Below are positions 1-6,898 of a DNA stretch of 7,617 bases, one piece after another. A program made the translations under genes and the position numbers. The notes below the pieces were generated by a model. It worked only from the letters and a program-made list of their open reading frames with translations. It was not told where the DNA came from and did not search any database. The DNA lies in assembly GCA_046759145.1 (NCBI GenBank), contig JBHIBR010000080.1:1-7617 (forward strand), in the 5' to 3' direction. The stretch comes from JBHIBR01 sp046759145 [NCBI: Nitrospinota bacterium]. Lineage in GTDB: Bacteria > UBA8248. Positions within the stretch are counted from its first letter, which is position 1; the number at the start of each line of letters is the position of its first letter.

Positions 1-608
1 TCACCGTCCACCTGCGGGAGGACCGCCGTCACATCCAGGAGCGCGACCTGCGGCTCCTCCGCCAGGTCGTGCGAGGCAAGCTGAACCTGGAGATGGCCCC
101 CGTGGAGGAGATGCGGCGCATCGCCATCGAGGTGCGGCCCCAGCAGGCGACCCTCGTCCCTGAGCGGCGCCAGGAGGTGACCACCGAAGGGGGGTTGGAC
201 GCAGCGGAGCTCCGGGCCCCCCTCAAGGAGTTCATAACGCCCCTCCGGGAGGGAGGCATCCAGGTGAGCCTTTTCATTGACCCCGACCCCCGGCAGGTCG
301 ATGCGGCGGCGGAGCTTGGGGCAGACTACGTCGAGCTCAACACCGCTCGCTACGCAGAGGCACGGACGGGGGAGGGGAGGGCGCGGGAGGCGCGGACGGT
401 GGGGGAGACGGCCAAGGGGGCGAGCCGGCTCGGCCTCGGTGTGCATGCCGGCCACGGCCTCACCTACCTCAACGTGGAGGCCATCGCCGCCATACCGGAA
501 CTCGAAGAACTCAACATCGGCCACAGCATCGTCTCCCACGGCGTGTTCGTAGGCTTCGAGCGCGCGGTGCGGGAGATGGCCGCCCTGGTGGTCAACCCCC
601 GGCCTTAA
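1..608 (+). CDS. pdxJ: Pyridoxine 5'-phosphate synthase PdxJ, 5'-truncated by window edge
   Basis: PdxJ condenses 3-amino-1-hydroxyacetone phosphate with 1-deoxy-D-xylulose 5-phosphate to pyridoxine 5'-phosphate, the last ring-closing step of DXP-dependent vitamin B6 synthesis in the cytoplasm. The open frame runs from base 3 to the TAA at 606-608, giving about 201 residues against roughly 240 for the family, so about 40 N-terminal residues lie outside the window. It opens with [12 protein letters not shown], the family's catalytic His segment. NLEMAP follows with the catalytic Glu, then [24 protein letters not shown], and VHAGHGLTY with the second catalytic His. [14 protein letters not shown] near the C-terminus is the phosphate-binding end of the TIM barrel. 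The usual 'HTG' before the RYA segment reads NTA here, a mild departure. acpS, which often follows pdxJ in related gene orders, is missing; nnr starts 23 nt downstream. Identity is secure by motif recall, not by a search. Confidence 0.96.
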   Translation, partial: TVHLREDRRHIQERDLRLLRQVVRGKLNLEMAPVEEMRRIAIEVRPQQATLVPERRQEVTTEGGLDAAELRAPLKEFITPLREGGIQVSLFIDPDPRQVDAAAELGADYVELNTARYAEARTGEGRAREARTVGETAKGASRLGLGVHAGHGLTYLNVEAIAAIPELEELNIGHSIVSHGVFVGFERAVREMAALVVNPRP

Positions 609-631
609 GGGGCGACCCGGAGAGGGGGTGC

Positions 632-2218
632 ATGGCCCTTCCAGTTGTCACTCCCCAGGAGATGGCGGCGGTGGACTCTGCCGCCATCCAGCAGCTCGGC
701 ATCCCCTCGGCCTGCCTGATGGAGCTCGCGGGCGCCCGGGCGGCGGAGGCCATCGCCGAGCGGTGGGCCCCCATCGAGCGCCACCGGATCGCCGTGGTCG
801 CGGGCCGGGGGAACAACGGCGGGGACGGCTTCGTCATCGCCCGCCACCTCCTGAACCGCGGCGCCCAGGTGGATGTGTACACCCTCTTCCCCCCCGAGGA
901 GGCCCAGGGGGACGCCCGGACCTTCCTGGAGGTGCTGCGGCGGATGGGCGTGACGCCCCGCCCCATCGCCGACCCTTCGGAGCTGGAGGCCGCCAAGGCG
1001 GGCCTCTCCCACCACACCCTTTTCGTGGACGCCATCTTCGGGACGGGGTTCACCCCGCCCGCCCGCGGGCTGGCGGCCGAGGTGATCGAGTTCCTTCAAA
1101 CCCTGAGCGCGGACGTGGCGGCCGTTGACATCCCCTCGGGCCTGGACGGTGCCACGGGGGCCGTCCAGGGGCCGCACTTGCGGGCCGCGCTCACGGTCAC
1201 CTTCGGCGCCCTCAAGCGAGGCCACCTCCTCTATCCCGCCGCCCACCACGTGGGGGAGGTGGTGACGGTGGACATCGGCATCCCCCGGGCCGCCTTCGAT
1301 CCGCAACACATCGCCCTTCACCTCACCGAGGCCTCCGACATCGCCTCCCTCCTCCCCCGCCGCCCTGCCGACGCCCACAAGGGCACCGCCGGACACCTGC
1401 TGGCGGTGGGGGGCTCTCGGGGGAAGACGGGCGCCCCCCTCATGGCGGCCCTTGGGGCGCTGCGCGCGGGGGCGGGGCTGGTCACCTTGGGACTCCCCCA
1501 GGGGGTGGAGCTGGCGCCGGAGGTGGCGGCCTTGGAGGCCATGAGCCTCGCCCTCCCGGCGACCCCGGAGGGCACCCTCGACCCGGAGGGCCTTGAGACC
1601 ATCCTGGCCGCCCTGGAGGACAAGCAGGGCCTCGTCCTCGGACCGGGGCTCACCACCCATCCCCGCACGGTGGAGCTGGTCCAGAAGCTCATCCTGAACT
1701 ATGCGGGCCCCATTGTGCTGGACGCCGACGGTCTCAACGCCCTGGCGCAGGACATGACGGTCCTCGAGGGGAGGCGGGCGAAGCTCCTTCTCACCCCCCA
1801 TCCGGGGGAGATGGGCCGGCTCGTGGGTCGGGGGACGGCCGAGATCCAGGCGGACCGGGTGGGGGTCGCCATCGAGTTCGCCATCCGCCACCAGGTGGAC
1901 CTCGCCCTCAAGGGTGCCCGCACCATCGTGGCCGAAGCAGGAGGGCGGGCCTGGATGAACCCTGCGGCCAACCCCGGCCTGGCCACGGCGGGGACGGGGG
2001 ACGTGCTGGCCGGAGTGGTCGGGGGCCTCCTCGTCCAGGGCCTCGCCCCGACGGACGCGCTGCGGGCCGGCGTCTACCTCCACGGGCTCGCGGGCGAGCT
2101 GGCCGCCCAGGAGGTGGGGCCGGTGGGGTTCACCGCGACCGACCTGCTGCCGCGGTTGGCCCGGGCCCAGGGGATGCTGGCCTCCGAGGGCGGGGCGGCC
2201 GAGGCGACATCCGCCTGA
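632..2218 (+). CDS. nnr: Bifunctional NAD(P)H-hydrate epimerase / ADP-dependent NAD(P)H-hydrate dehydratase (Nnr, YjeF-type)
   Basis: This 528-residue two-domain metabolite-repair enzyme epimerises R-NAD(P)HX to S-NAD(P)HX and dehydrates the S form back to NAD(P)H using ADP. The N-terminal epimerase domain (about 1-230) shows LMELAG (29-34), NNGGDG (61-66), VDAIFGTG (132-139) and DIPSGLDG (166-173). The C-terminal ribokinase-like dehydratase domain (about 235-515) shows KGTAGHLLAVGGS (250-262), LGPGL (336-340), DADGLN (364-369), TPHPGEM (388-394) and NPGLATAGTGDVLAG (447-461); Asp457 in the GTGD motif is the expected catalytic base. Length matches the fused family form. The ATG is preceded by GAGGGGG at 622-628, three bases away, a close but usable Shine-Dalgarno; the GTG at 628 is out of frame. 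It lies 23 nt after pdxJ and 15 nt before tsaE, consistent with co-transcription. The last 15 or so residues are Ala/Gly-rich and probably disordered. Confidence 0.97.
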   Translation: MALPVVTPQEMAAVDSAAIQQLGIPSACLMELAGARAAEAIAERWAPIERHRIAVVAGRGNNGGDGFVIARHLLNRGAQVDVYTLFPPEEAQGDARTFLEVLRRMGVTPRPIADPSELEAAKAGLSHHTLFVDAIFGTGFTPPARGLAAEVIEFLQTLSADVAAVDIPSGLDGATGAVQGPHLRAALTVTFGALKRGHLLYPAAHHVGEVVTVDIGIPRAAFDPQHIALHLTEASDIASLLPRRPADAHKGTAGHLLAVGGSRGKTGAPLMAALGALRAGAGLVTLGLPQGVELAPEVAALEAMSLALPATPEGTLDPEGLETILAALEDKQGLVLGPGLTTHPRTVELVQKLILNYAGPIVLDADGLNALAQDMTVLEGRRAKLLLTPHPGEMGRLVGRGTAEIQADRVGVAIEFAIRHQVDLALKGARTIVAEAGGRAWMNPAANPGLATAGTGDVLAGVVGGLLVQGLAPTDALRAGVYLHGLAGELAAQEVGPVGFTATDLLPRLARAQGMLASEGGAAEATSA

Positions 2219-2233
2219 GGGCGCTCTCCCGGG

Positions 2234-2707
2234 ATGGCCTCTGTGGGCGTTCGGGCAAGACGCGCGACGAAAAGCGCCCGCGAAACCGAGGAGCTCGGGG
2301 CCGCCCTCGCGGATGAGGTCCGGGAGGGAGGGGTAGTTCTCCTGACGGGGGAGCTGGGGAGCGGGAAGACGTGCTTCATCCGGGGGCTCGTCCGAGCCCT
2401 GGAGGGAGGGGAAGGCGTGCGGGTCCGCAGCCCCTCCTTCACCCTTGTCCACTTCTACCCCACAACGCCGCCGGCGGCCCATGTGGACCTCTACCGGATC
2501 GGGGCGGAGGAGGACCTGGAAACCCTGGGGTTGGAGGAGCTCTTCTCGGCCCCCGGCCGGGTGGTCCTGGTGGAGTGGGCCGATCGGTTGGGAGCGTGGC
2601 GTCCCGAAGGCGCCCTTGAGGTCCAGCTGGAGCACCGGGGGGCGGACCGGCGGGAGGTGTGGATTAAAGGTCCTGCGGATTCCCCAGAACCTCCGCCCCG
2701 TTGCTGA
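2234..2707 (+). CDS. tsaE: tRNA threonylcarbamoyladenosine biosynthesis ATPase TsaE
   Basis: TsaE is the P-loop ATPase that works with TsaB and TsaD to load threonylcarbamoyl onto A37 of ANN-decoding tRNAs (t6A). The 157-residue product has the Walker A motif GELGSGKT (39-46), SPSFTLV (66-72), which matches the family's SPTFTLV block, HVDLYR (83-88), and VEWADRLG (113-120), which includes the conserved Glu-Trp pair. The fold is complete by about residue 145; the last 10 or so residues are Pro-rich. Length is typical (about 150). The ATG at 2234 has only a distant GAGG (2217-2220), so translation may depend on coupling to nnr, 15 nt upstream. GTG 2243 is an alternative but has no better ribosome binding site. 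Neighbouring nnr is a frequent genomic partner of tsaE. Confidence 0.95.
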   Translation: MASVGVRARRATKSARETEELGAALADEVREGGVVLLTGELGSGKTCFIRGLVRALEGGEGVRVRSPSFTLVHFYPTTPPAAHVDLYRIGAEEDLETLGLEELFSAPGRVVLVEWADRLGAWRPEGALEVQLEHRGADRREVWIKGPADSPEPPPRC

Positions 2708-2716
2708 AGAGGCACC

Positions 2717-2745
2717 TTTACAGCCTGGCGGATGCGTGTCATATT
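2717..2745 (+). promoter_or_regulatory. Candidate sigma70-type promoter for the lptC-lptA-lptB-rpoN-hpf operon
   Basis: TTTACA (2717-2722, five of six matches to TTGACA) and CATATT (2740-2745, four of six to TATAAT) are separated by exactly 17 nt in a locally AT-richer patch of otherwise GC-rich DNA. Transcription would begin near 2752, leaving a 5' leader of about 19 nt that contains the lptC ribosome binding site and ends at GTG 2771. It sits between tsaE and lptC, where the gene functions change from nucleotide/tRNA work to LPS export. It is a motif match by eye only and has not been scored against background. Confidence 0.5.
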
Positions 2746-2754
2746 CCTTGCTGC

Positions 2755-2763
2755 AAGAAGGAG
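2755..2763 (+). promoter_or_regulatory. Ribosome binding site that sets the lptC start
   Basis: AAGAAGGAG lies 7 nt upstream of GTG 2771, a strong purine-rich Shine-Dalgarno at near-ideal distance. The in-frame ATG at 2732 has no comparable site and lies between the -35 and -10 boxes of the candidate promoter, so GTG 2771 is preferred. Confidence 0.7.
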
Positions 2764-2770
2764 CCAAAGC

Positions 2771-3343
2771 GTGAGTCTCCGCTGGCTTTGCCGCCTCCGC
2801 ATGGTGTTGCTCGTGGTCGCCCTCGTGTGCGGGGCGAGTGTGGGCTATTTCCTCTGGGGGCGGTGGAGCGTGCGCGCGCCCCAGGCCTCCGGCCGCGTCG
2901 CCCTCTTCGCGACGGATGCGGACGTGGAGGTTCGAGGGGTCCACGTGGTGGAAGACCGGCGGGGCCGCAAGGAGTGGGAGCTTTGGGCGGACCGGGCCAG
3001 GGTGTACCGGCGCCGCGGAGTGACCGTGTTCGAGAAGGTCCGCTTGAGAATCTTCCCCCGCGACGAGGAGCGCAAGCCCCTGCTGGTGCGCGGGGAAGAG
3101 GGGGTGCTGCACAACGAGTCGCGCGACGTGGAGGTGCGCGGGGACGTGGTTGTGGTCTCCGACGAGGGCTACACCCTCTCCACCCAGTCCCTCCGGTGGC
3201 GGGCGGCCAAGAAGGAATTTTCCACCGAGGACCCCGTGACGGTGGAGGGGGAGAAGCTGCGCATCACAGGGCACGGGATGGTGGCCCACAGCGAGAGCCA
3301 GCAGGTGCGGCTCGGGGGGAGGGTGCGTGCCACTTTCTACTGA
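2771..3343 (+). CDS. lptC: LPS export bitopic protein LptC
   Basis: LptC is a single-pass inner-membrane protein that passes lipopolysaccharide from the LptB2FG extractor to the periplasmic LptA bridge. From GTG 2771 the product is 190 residues, the size of E. coli LptC. It starts MSLRWLCRLR, followed by a hydrophobic helix (about 11-29, ending GYFLW), an N-in/C-out anchor with basic residues on the cytoplasmic side. The remainder is a beta-rich periplasmic domain with the family's pattern of repeated strands: a segment around GRKEWELWADRARVY, then RGDVVVVSDEGYTLSTQSLRW, GEKLRITGHGM and a final VRLGGRVRATFY. GTG is chosen over ATG 2732 (13 codons longer) because of the Shine-Dalgarno at 2755-2763 and the compact N-terminus. 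LptC sequences diverge strongly, so the call rests on the domain pattern plus its place directly before lptA and lptB. The kdsC and kdsD genes often seen upstream are absent here. Confidence 0.9.
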   Translation: MSLRWLCRLRMVLLVVALVCGASVGYFLWGRWSVRAPQASGRVALFATDADVEVRGVHVVEDRRGRKEWELWADRARVYRRRGVTVFEKVRLRIFPRDEERKPLLVRGEEGVLHNESRDVEVRGDVVVVSDEGYTLSTQSLRWRAAKKEFSTEDPVTVEGEKLRITGHGMVAHSESQQVRLGGRVRATFY

Positions 3344-3351
3344 TCCCCGGG

Positions 3352-3358
3352 GGAGGAG
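3352..3358 (+). promoter_or_regulatory. Ribosome binding site that sets the lptA start
   Basis: GGAGGAG lies four bases before ATG 3363. The longer in-frame ATG at 3327 lies inside the lptC coding end and would put 12 polar residues before the signal peptide, so 3363 is preferred. Confidence 0.7.
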
Positions 3359-3362
3359 TTCG

Positions 3363-4052
3363 ATGCGGGAACGAGGCACCGGGCGTCGGGTGCTAGGGGC
3401 CCTCCTGCTCCTCGCCCTCGGGGGGTCCGTCCTGTTGGCGGAGAGAGCAGCAGCCCAGGAACGGGAGGGCGGCCCGCCAGCGCTCCGTCCCGCCCCGGGG
3501 AAGGCCCCCGGATTGGCGAAGCCTCCCTCCCCTGGGGCGCGCCGCGCGCGGTCGAGCCCGGGCGCCGCCACCCCCCTCTTCTTCTCCAAGCCCCGGGGGG
3601 GAGATCCCGGCAAGCCCGTGCCGGTTCATATCACCGCTGACCACCTGGACGCGGACAACAAGAAGAAGATCGCCATCTTCACGGGCAACGTGGTGGCGGT
3701 GAAGGGGGACCTCACCATCCGGAGCGACAAGCTCACCATCTACCACGACGAGGAAGGGAGGAAGGTCGACCGCATCGTGGCCGAGGGGCAAGTCCTGATC
3801 GACCAGGAGAAACGGAAGTTCGCCACCGGGGAGCGGGCCGTCTATCATGCCGAGAGTGAGCGGGTGGTGCTCACGGGCAAACCCAAGGCCTGGGAAGGGC
3901 CCAACCAGTTGGTGGGGGACAAGATCGAGTTCTTCATGAATGAGGACCGGAGCGTTGTCTACAGCAGCGCCGAGCGGCGCGTCCAGGTTACCCTCTACCC
4001 TCGCCGAGAAGAAGAGGGAGGACCCCGGACGGCCGCCCGCACCCGCCGCTGA
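3363..4052 (+). CDS. lptA: LPS transport periplasmic bridge protein LptA (OstA family)
   Basis: LptA polymerises into the beta-jellyroll bridge that carries LPS across the periplasm from LptC to LptD. The 229-residue product starts with a signal peptide: basic MRERGTGRR, a hydrophobic stretch [12 protein letters not shown], then AERAAAQ, with likely cleavage after the AAA at about residue 31. Residues about 33-82 form an unusual Pro/Arg/Gly-rich linker. The OstA domain (about 84-215) starts at [20 protein letters not shown] and continues with [19 protein letters not shown], the most recognisable LptA signature. [31 protein letters not shown] and [19 protein letters not shown] follow. The charged tail ends at TGA 4050-4052. 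It is 19 nt after lptC. Its 3' end is overlapped by the only ATG/TTG starts available for lptB. Identity is strong from motifs and from lying between lptC and lptB. Confidence 0.94.
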   Translation: MRERGTGRRVLGALLLLALGGSVLLAERAAAQEREGGPPALRPAPGKAPGLAKPPSPGARRARSSPGAATPLFFSKPRGGDPGKPVPVHITADHLDADNKKKIAIFTGNVVAVKGDLTIRSDKLTIYHDEEGRKVDRIVAEGQVLIDQEKRKFATGERAVYHAESERVVLTGKPKAWEGPNQLVGDKIEFFMNEDRSVVYSSAERRVQVTLYPRREEEGGPRTAARTRR

Positions 4053-4068
4053 GGACGGGGCGGAGCGG

Positions 4069-4782
4069 CTGCGGGTCGAAGGCCTGGTCAAGAGCTACGG
4101 CGGTCGCCGGGTGGTGGACGGGGTGAGCCTCTCCGTCGGCCGGGGGGAGGTGGTGGGCCTCCTCGGCCCGAACGGGGCGGGCAAAACCACCGCCTTCTAC
4201 ATCATGGTGGGCCTGGTGCGGCCCGAGGCGGGTCGGGTGTTCCTGACCGGGGAGGAGGTGACCCACCTCCCCATGTACCTCCGGGCCCGCCGGGGTCTAG
4301 CATACCTGCCCCAGGAGCCCTCGGTCTTCCGCCGCCTCTCGGTGGAGGACAACATCCTGGCCATCCTGGAGACGTACTCCCTGCCCGCGGCGGAGCGGCG
4401 ACGCAGGGCACAGGCCTTGCTCGAGGACTTCAACATCTACCATATCCGCAAGACCAAGGGCTACGCCCTCTCGGGGGGCGAGCGGAGGCGGGTGGAGATC
4501 TGCCGCGCGCTGGTGACCTCGCCCGATTTCTTCCTGCTGGACGAGCCCTTCGCGGGGATCGACCCCATTGTGGTGAGCGACATACAGAACATCGTGGTCC
4601 GCCTGAAGGACCGAGGCATCGGCGTCCTGATCACCGATCACAACGTCCGGGAGACCCTGCGGATCACCGACCGGGCCTACGTCATCAGCGAGGGACGCAT
4701 CCTCGAGAGCGGGGAGCCTCTCGCCATCGCGCGCAGCGAGAGGGTCCGCAAGCTTTACCTGGGCGAAGAGTTCCGGCTGTAG
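4069..4782 (+). CDS. lptB: LPS export ABC transporter ATPase LptB; start uncertain (CTG 4069 or upstream ATG 3940 / TTG 3955)
   Basis: LptB is the cytoplasmic ATPase that dimerises with LptF/LptG to extract LPS from the inner membrane. Counting from CTG 4069 (237 residues; E. coli LptB is 241), it shows Walker [10 protein letters not shown] (33-41), Q-loop [11 protein letters not shown] (80-90), signature LSGGERRR (134-141), Walker [13 protein letters not shown] (154-165) with Glu159, H-loop ITDHNVRET (188-196) and the characteristic C-terminus LYLGEEFRL. The core is intact and close to the family norm. The start is odd. The conserved domain begins at [11 protein letters not shown], but no in-frame ATG, GTG or TTG occurs just before it. 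The nearest are TTG 3955 and ATG 3940, which overlap lptA by about 100 nt and add a 38-43 residue Pro/Ala/Lys-rich extension read from lptA coding DNA in another frame. CTG 4069, 17 nt after the lptA stop, gives the canonical N-terminus. The C-terminal limit is certain. Confidence 0.95.
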   Translation: MRVEGLVKSYGGRRVVDGVSLSVGRGEVVGLLGPNGAGKTTAFYIMVGLVRPEAGRVFLTGEEVTHLPMYLRARRGLAYLPQEPSVFRRLSVEDNILAILETYSLPAAERRRRAQALLEDFNIYHIRKTKGYALSGGERRRVEICRALVTSPDFFLLDEPFAGIDPIVVSDIQNIVVRLKDRGIGVLITDHNVRETLRITDRAYVISEGRILESGEPLAIARSERVRKLYLGEEFRL

Positions 4783-4792
4783 GGGGAGGACC

Positions 4793-6217
4793 ATGGCGCT
4801 GGAGCCGCGGCTGCAGCTCCGTCCGACGCAGCGGCTGGTGATGACGGCCATGCTGCAGCAGGCCATCAAGCTGCTGCCCCTCTCGCGGCTGGAGCTGATC
4901 CAGACCGTCCAGCAGGAGATCACCGAGAACCCGCTCCTCGAGGAGGCCGCCACGGAAGAGGGCCCCGAAGTGGGGGACGGGGAGATGCCCGAGGCGCGCG
5001 AGGTCGAAGCCCCCGCAACCGACGAACGGGGCGAGGTGGAGATCGACTGGTCGAATCTGGTCCACGACGACTGGGGCGCGGGGCTCCCCCCGCCCGAAGA
5101 GACCGAGCGCCCCAACTACGAGGCCACCCTCCACAGCGCGACGACGCTGGCGGACCACCTGGAGTGGCAGCTCGGCGCGAGTCCCCTCTCGCCCGAGGAG
5201 CGCCGGGCAGCCCGCTTCATCCTCGGGAACCTGGACGAAGGGGGCTATTTCCGGCTGCCCCTGGAAGAGGTGGTCGCCCAGTGCCAGGTGAGCCCCGAGG
5301 TCGCCGAGCGCGCCCTGGCCCAGGTCCAGGCGTTCGACCCCTCCGGGGTGGCGGCCCGGGACCTGCGGGAGTGCCTTCTGCTGCAGCTGAAGGGCCTGGG
5401 GCATGAGGAGGATCTTGTCTGGCGGCTCGTCGCCGAGCACCTCGAGGAGTTGGAGGATCGCAACCTTCCCCGCCTCGCGCGCAAGCTGGGGGGAACGCTG
5501 GAGGAGGTGGTGATGGCGGCCCGCCTCATTCGGAGCCTCGACCCCCGCCCGGGGTCCCGCTTCGAGGAGCAGCGGGTGGAGATCATCACCCCCGACGTGG
5601 TGGTCTACAAGGCAGGGGACGGCTACGAGGTGACGCTGGACGACGAGGGCATCCCCCCCCTTCGGGTGAACCCCACCTACCGTTCCATCCTCCTCTCTAA
5701 GAGCTGGTCGGGCACCCAGGAGCGGGAGTACCTGGAGGAGCGGATGCGCTCGGCCCTGTGGTTCATCAAGAGCATCGAGCAGAGGCGCCAGACCATCTTG
5801 AAGGTGGCGCGCAGCATCGTCCGTTTCCAGCGCGACTTTCTGGACCACGGGGTGAGCCACCTCCGGCCGCTGGTCCTCCGGGACGTGGCCGAGGACATCG
5901 GGATGCATGAGTCCACGGTGAGCCGCGTGACCACGCGCAAGTACATGGACACCCCCCAGGGCATCTACCCCATGAAATTCTTCTTCCACAGCGGCCTGGA
6001 GCTGGCAGGGGGCGAGAGCGCCTCCTCGGTCACCGTGAAGGAGGCCATCCGCAAGCTGGTGGAGGGGGAGGATCCCAGAAAACCGTGGACCGACCAGCGG
6101 ATCGTGGAGCGCCTGCGGGAGCGGAACGTGCTCATCGCCCGCCGGACGGTGACCAAGTACCGCAAGGAGCTCCGCATCCCCCCGGCGAGTCGCAGGCGAC
6201 GGCTCTTTGAGGCTTGA
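4793..6217 (+). CDS. rpoN: RNA polymerase sigma-54 factor RpoN
   Basis: RpoN directs RNA polymerase to -24/-12 promoters and needs an AAA+ enhancer-binding protein to open them. The 474-residue product matches E. coli length (477). Region I (about 5-50) has the glutamine/leucine-rich LQLRPTQRLVMTAMLQQAIK followed by ENPLLEE. An acidic, variable region II spans about 51-110. The core-binding region (about 115-300) contains ARFILGNLDEGGYF and FDPSGVAARDLRECLLLQL. The helix-turn-helix lies at about 362-385 (LRDVAEDIGMHESTVSRVT), followed by the conserved YMDTPQGIYPMKFFF. The RpoN box ARRTVTKYR is at 449-457. All diagnostic parts are present, so it should be functional. ATG 4793 is preceded by GGGGGAGGA (4782-4790), which begins at the last base of the lptB stop; the genes are 10 nt apart and probably translationally coupled. 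Adjacency to lptB and hpf is conserved widely in Proteobacteria. Confidence 0.98.
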   Translation: MALEPRLQLRPTQRLVMTAMLQQAIKLLPLSRLELIQTVQQEITENPLLEEAATEEGPEVGDGEMPEAREVEAPATDERGEVEIDWSNLVHDDWGAGLPPPEETERPNYEATLHSATTLADHLEWQLGASPLSPEERRAARFILGNLDEGGYFRLPLEEVVAQCQVSPEVAERALAQVQAFDPSGVAARDLRECLLLQLKGLGHEEDLVWRLVAEHLEELEDRNLPRLARKLGGTLEEVVMAARLIRSLDPRPGSRFEEQRVEIITPDVVVYKAGDGYEVTLDDEGIPPLRVNPTYRSILLSKSWSGTQEREYLEERMRSALWFIKSIEQRRQTILKVARSIVRFQRDFLDHGVSHLRPLVLRDVAEDIGMHESTVSRVTTRKYMDTPQGIYPMKFFFHSGLELAGGESASSVTVKEAIRKLVEGEDPRKPWTDQRIVERLRERNVLIARRTVTKYRKELRIPPASRRRRLFEA

Positions 6218-6254
6218 GGGGGTAAGCCCGTGCAGCAGATGACGCCCGGTTCGT

Positions 6255-6260
6255 GGGAGG
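6255..6260 (+). promoter_or_regulatory. Ribosome binding site that sets the hpf start at TTG 6268
   Basis: GGGAGG lies 7 nt before TTG 6268, ideal Shine-Dalgarno spacing. The in-frame GTG at 6253 overlaps this motif and has no purine-rich site of its own upstream, so TTG is the better start. Confidence 0.7.
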
Positions 6261-6267
6261 GTTTGCG

Positions 6268-6660
6268 TTGGACGTTCACATCACCATCCGCAAGATGGCC
6301 CTCACCCCCGCCCTTCGGGCCCACGCCGAGGAGCGGATCCGCAAGCTGGAGAAGTCCCTGGAGAGGCCGGTGAGTTTGCATCTGGTGCTTGACGTTGAGA
6401 GGCACCGCCAGCGGGCAGAGCTCACGCTGCACATGGACGGCGCCAGCCTCCATGCCCGGGAGGCGACCGGCGACATGTACCAATCCATCGACCGGGCGGT
6501 GGAGAAGATGGAAGCGCGGGTGCGCCGCTTCCGCGAACGCCGCCGCTCCCGGCGGCCTGGCAGGAAACAGGGGCAGACCAGTGCTCCCCCCACGGCGGAA
6601 GAAGAGGCGCGGCCCGCGCCCCAAGACCCAGAAGGCGCAGAGGCCTCGCCGGAGGGGTGA
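6268..6660 (+). CDS. hpf: Ribosome hibernation promoting factor, short HPF type
   Basis: HPF/RaiA-family proteins bind the decoding centre of the 30S subunit in slow growth and promote inactive ribosome dimers or monomers. From TTG 6268 the product is 130 residues, beginning MDVHITIRKMALTPALR, the normal first strand and helix of the family. The S30AE fold (about 1-95) continues with HAEERIRKLEKSLERP, a strand HLVLDVERHRQRAELTLHM and the helix ATGDMYQSIDRAVEKMEARV, ending in the basic RRFRERRRSRR expected to contact rRNA. A Pro/Glu-rich tail of about 30 residues follows. The C-terminal dimerisation domain of long HPF is absent, so this is the short type. GTG 6253 would add MGGFA, which has no family counterpart. 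The gene lies 50 nt after rpoN, its usual neighbour. Its TGA (6658-6660) overlaps a GTG of the doubtful downstream frame. Confidence 0.93.
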   Translation: MDVHITIRKMALTPALRAHAEERIRKLEKSLERPVSLHLVLDVERHRQRAELTLHMDGASLHAREATGDMYQSIDRAVEKMEARVRRFRERRRSRRPGRKQGQTSAPPTAEEEARPAPQDPEGAEASPEG

Positions 6661-6763
6661 GGCCCTGGAGGAAGCTGTCCGGCCGAGGGCTGGGGAGGAA
6701 AGGGGTTGCGAGTCAGCCTCCGACGGAGCCCTCGACGGGGAACCCGAGGGAGGAGAAAAGGGA

Positions 6764-6783
6764 CCGCGAGGGCGTCCTCGCGG
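6764..6783 (+). repeat. Perfect 8-bp hairpin with 4-nt loop
   Basis: CCGCGAGG (6764-6771) and CCTCGCGG (6776-6783) are exact reverse complements around the loop GCGT, giving an all but one G-C stem 104 nt after the hpf stop. On the plus strand no T-tract follows, so it is not a classical intrinsic terminator. On the minus strand it would be followed by TCCC then TTTTC, but no minus-strand gene is present to use it. It could be an mRNA 3'-end stabiliser or attenuator after hpf. A few such stems are expected by chance in DNA this GC-rich. Confidence 0.5.
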
Positions 6784-6898
6784 AGAAGCTAGGGCCGCAG
6801 GTGAAGAACCGAGTGCTGCCCGGAGGGAATATCTCCACCCCTATTGAGGTCGCCACCCGAAACTCTCCGTTGCAGAACACAGCCAGCTATTCGGCCGG

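Noticed and set aside
605-3613. A 1002-codon open frame on the minus strand, antisense to nnr, tsaE, lptC and part of lptA
   Set aside because: Long stop-free antisense frames are expected opposite GC3-rich genes. Its product is low-complexity (Gly, Arg, Pro, His) with no motif, and the plus-strand genes carry clear family motifs.
3990-4070. Possible LptA-LptB fusion by +1 frameshift at CCC-C (4023-4026)
   Set aside because: A +1 slip there would indeed join the frames through a Pro/Ala linker, but LptA has a signal peptide and acts in the periplasm while LptB is cytoplasmic, so a fusion would not be functional.
4685-5989. A 434-codon minus-strand frame opposite rpoN
   Set aside because: Same shadow effect; the rpoN frame has all diagnostic regions.
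6230-6373. A 47-codon frame from GTG 6230 with a good Shine-Dalgarno (GAGGGGG 6216-6222)
   Set aside because: It is out of frame with hpf, mostly overlaps it, and its product is low-complexity Ser/Pro/Arg/Trp without family features.
6859-6875. Sigma54-type -12 element TTGCA at 6870-6874 upstream of EIIA
   Set aside because: The required GG of the -24 element is missing at the correct distance.
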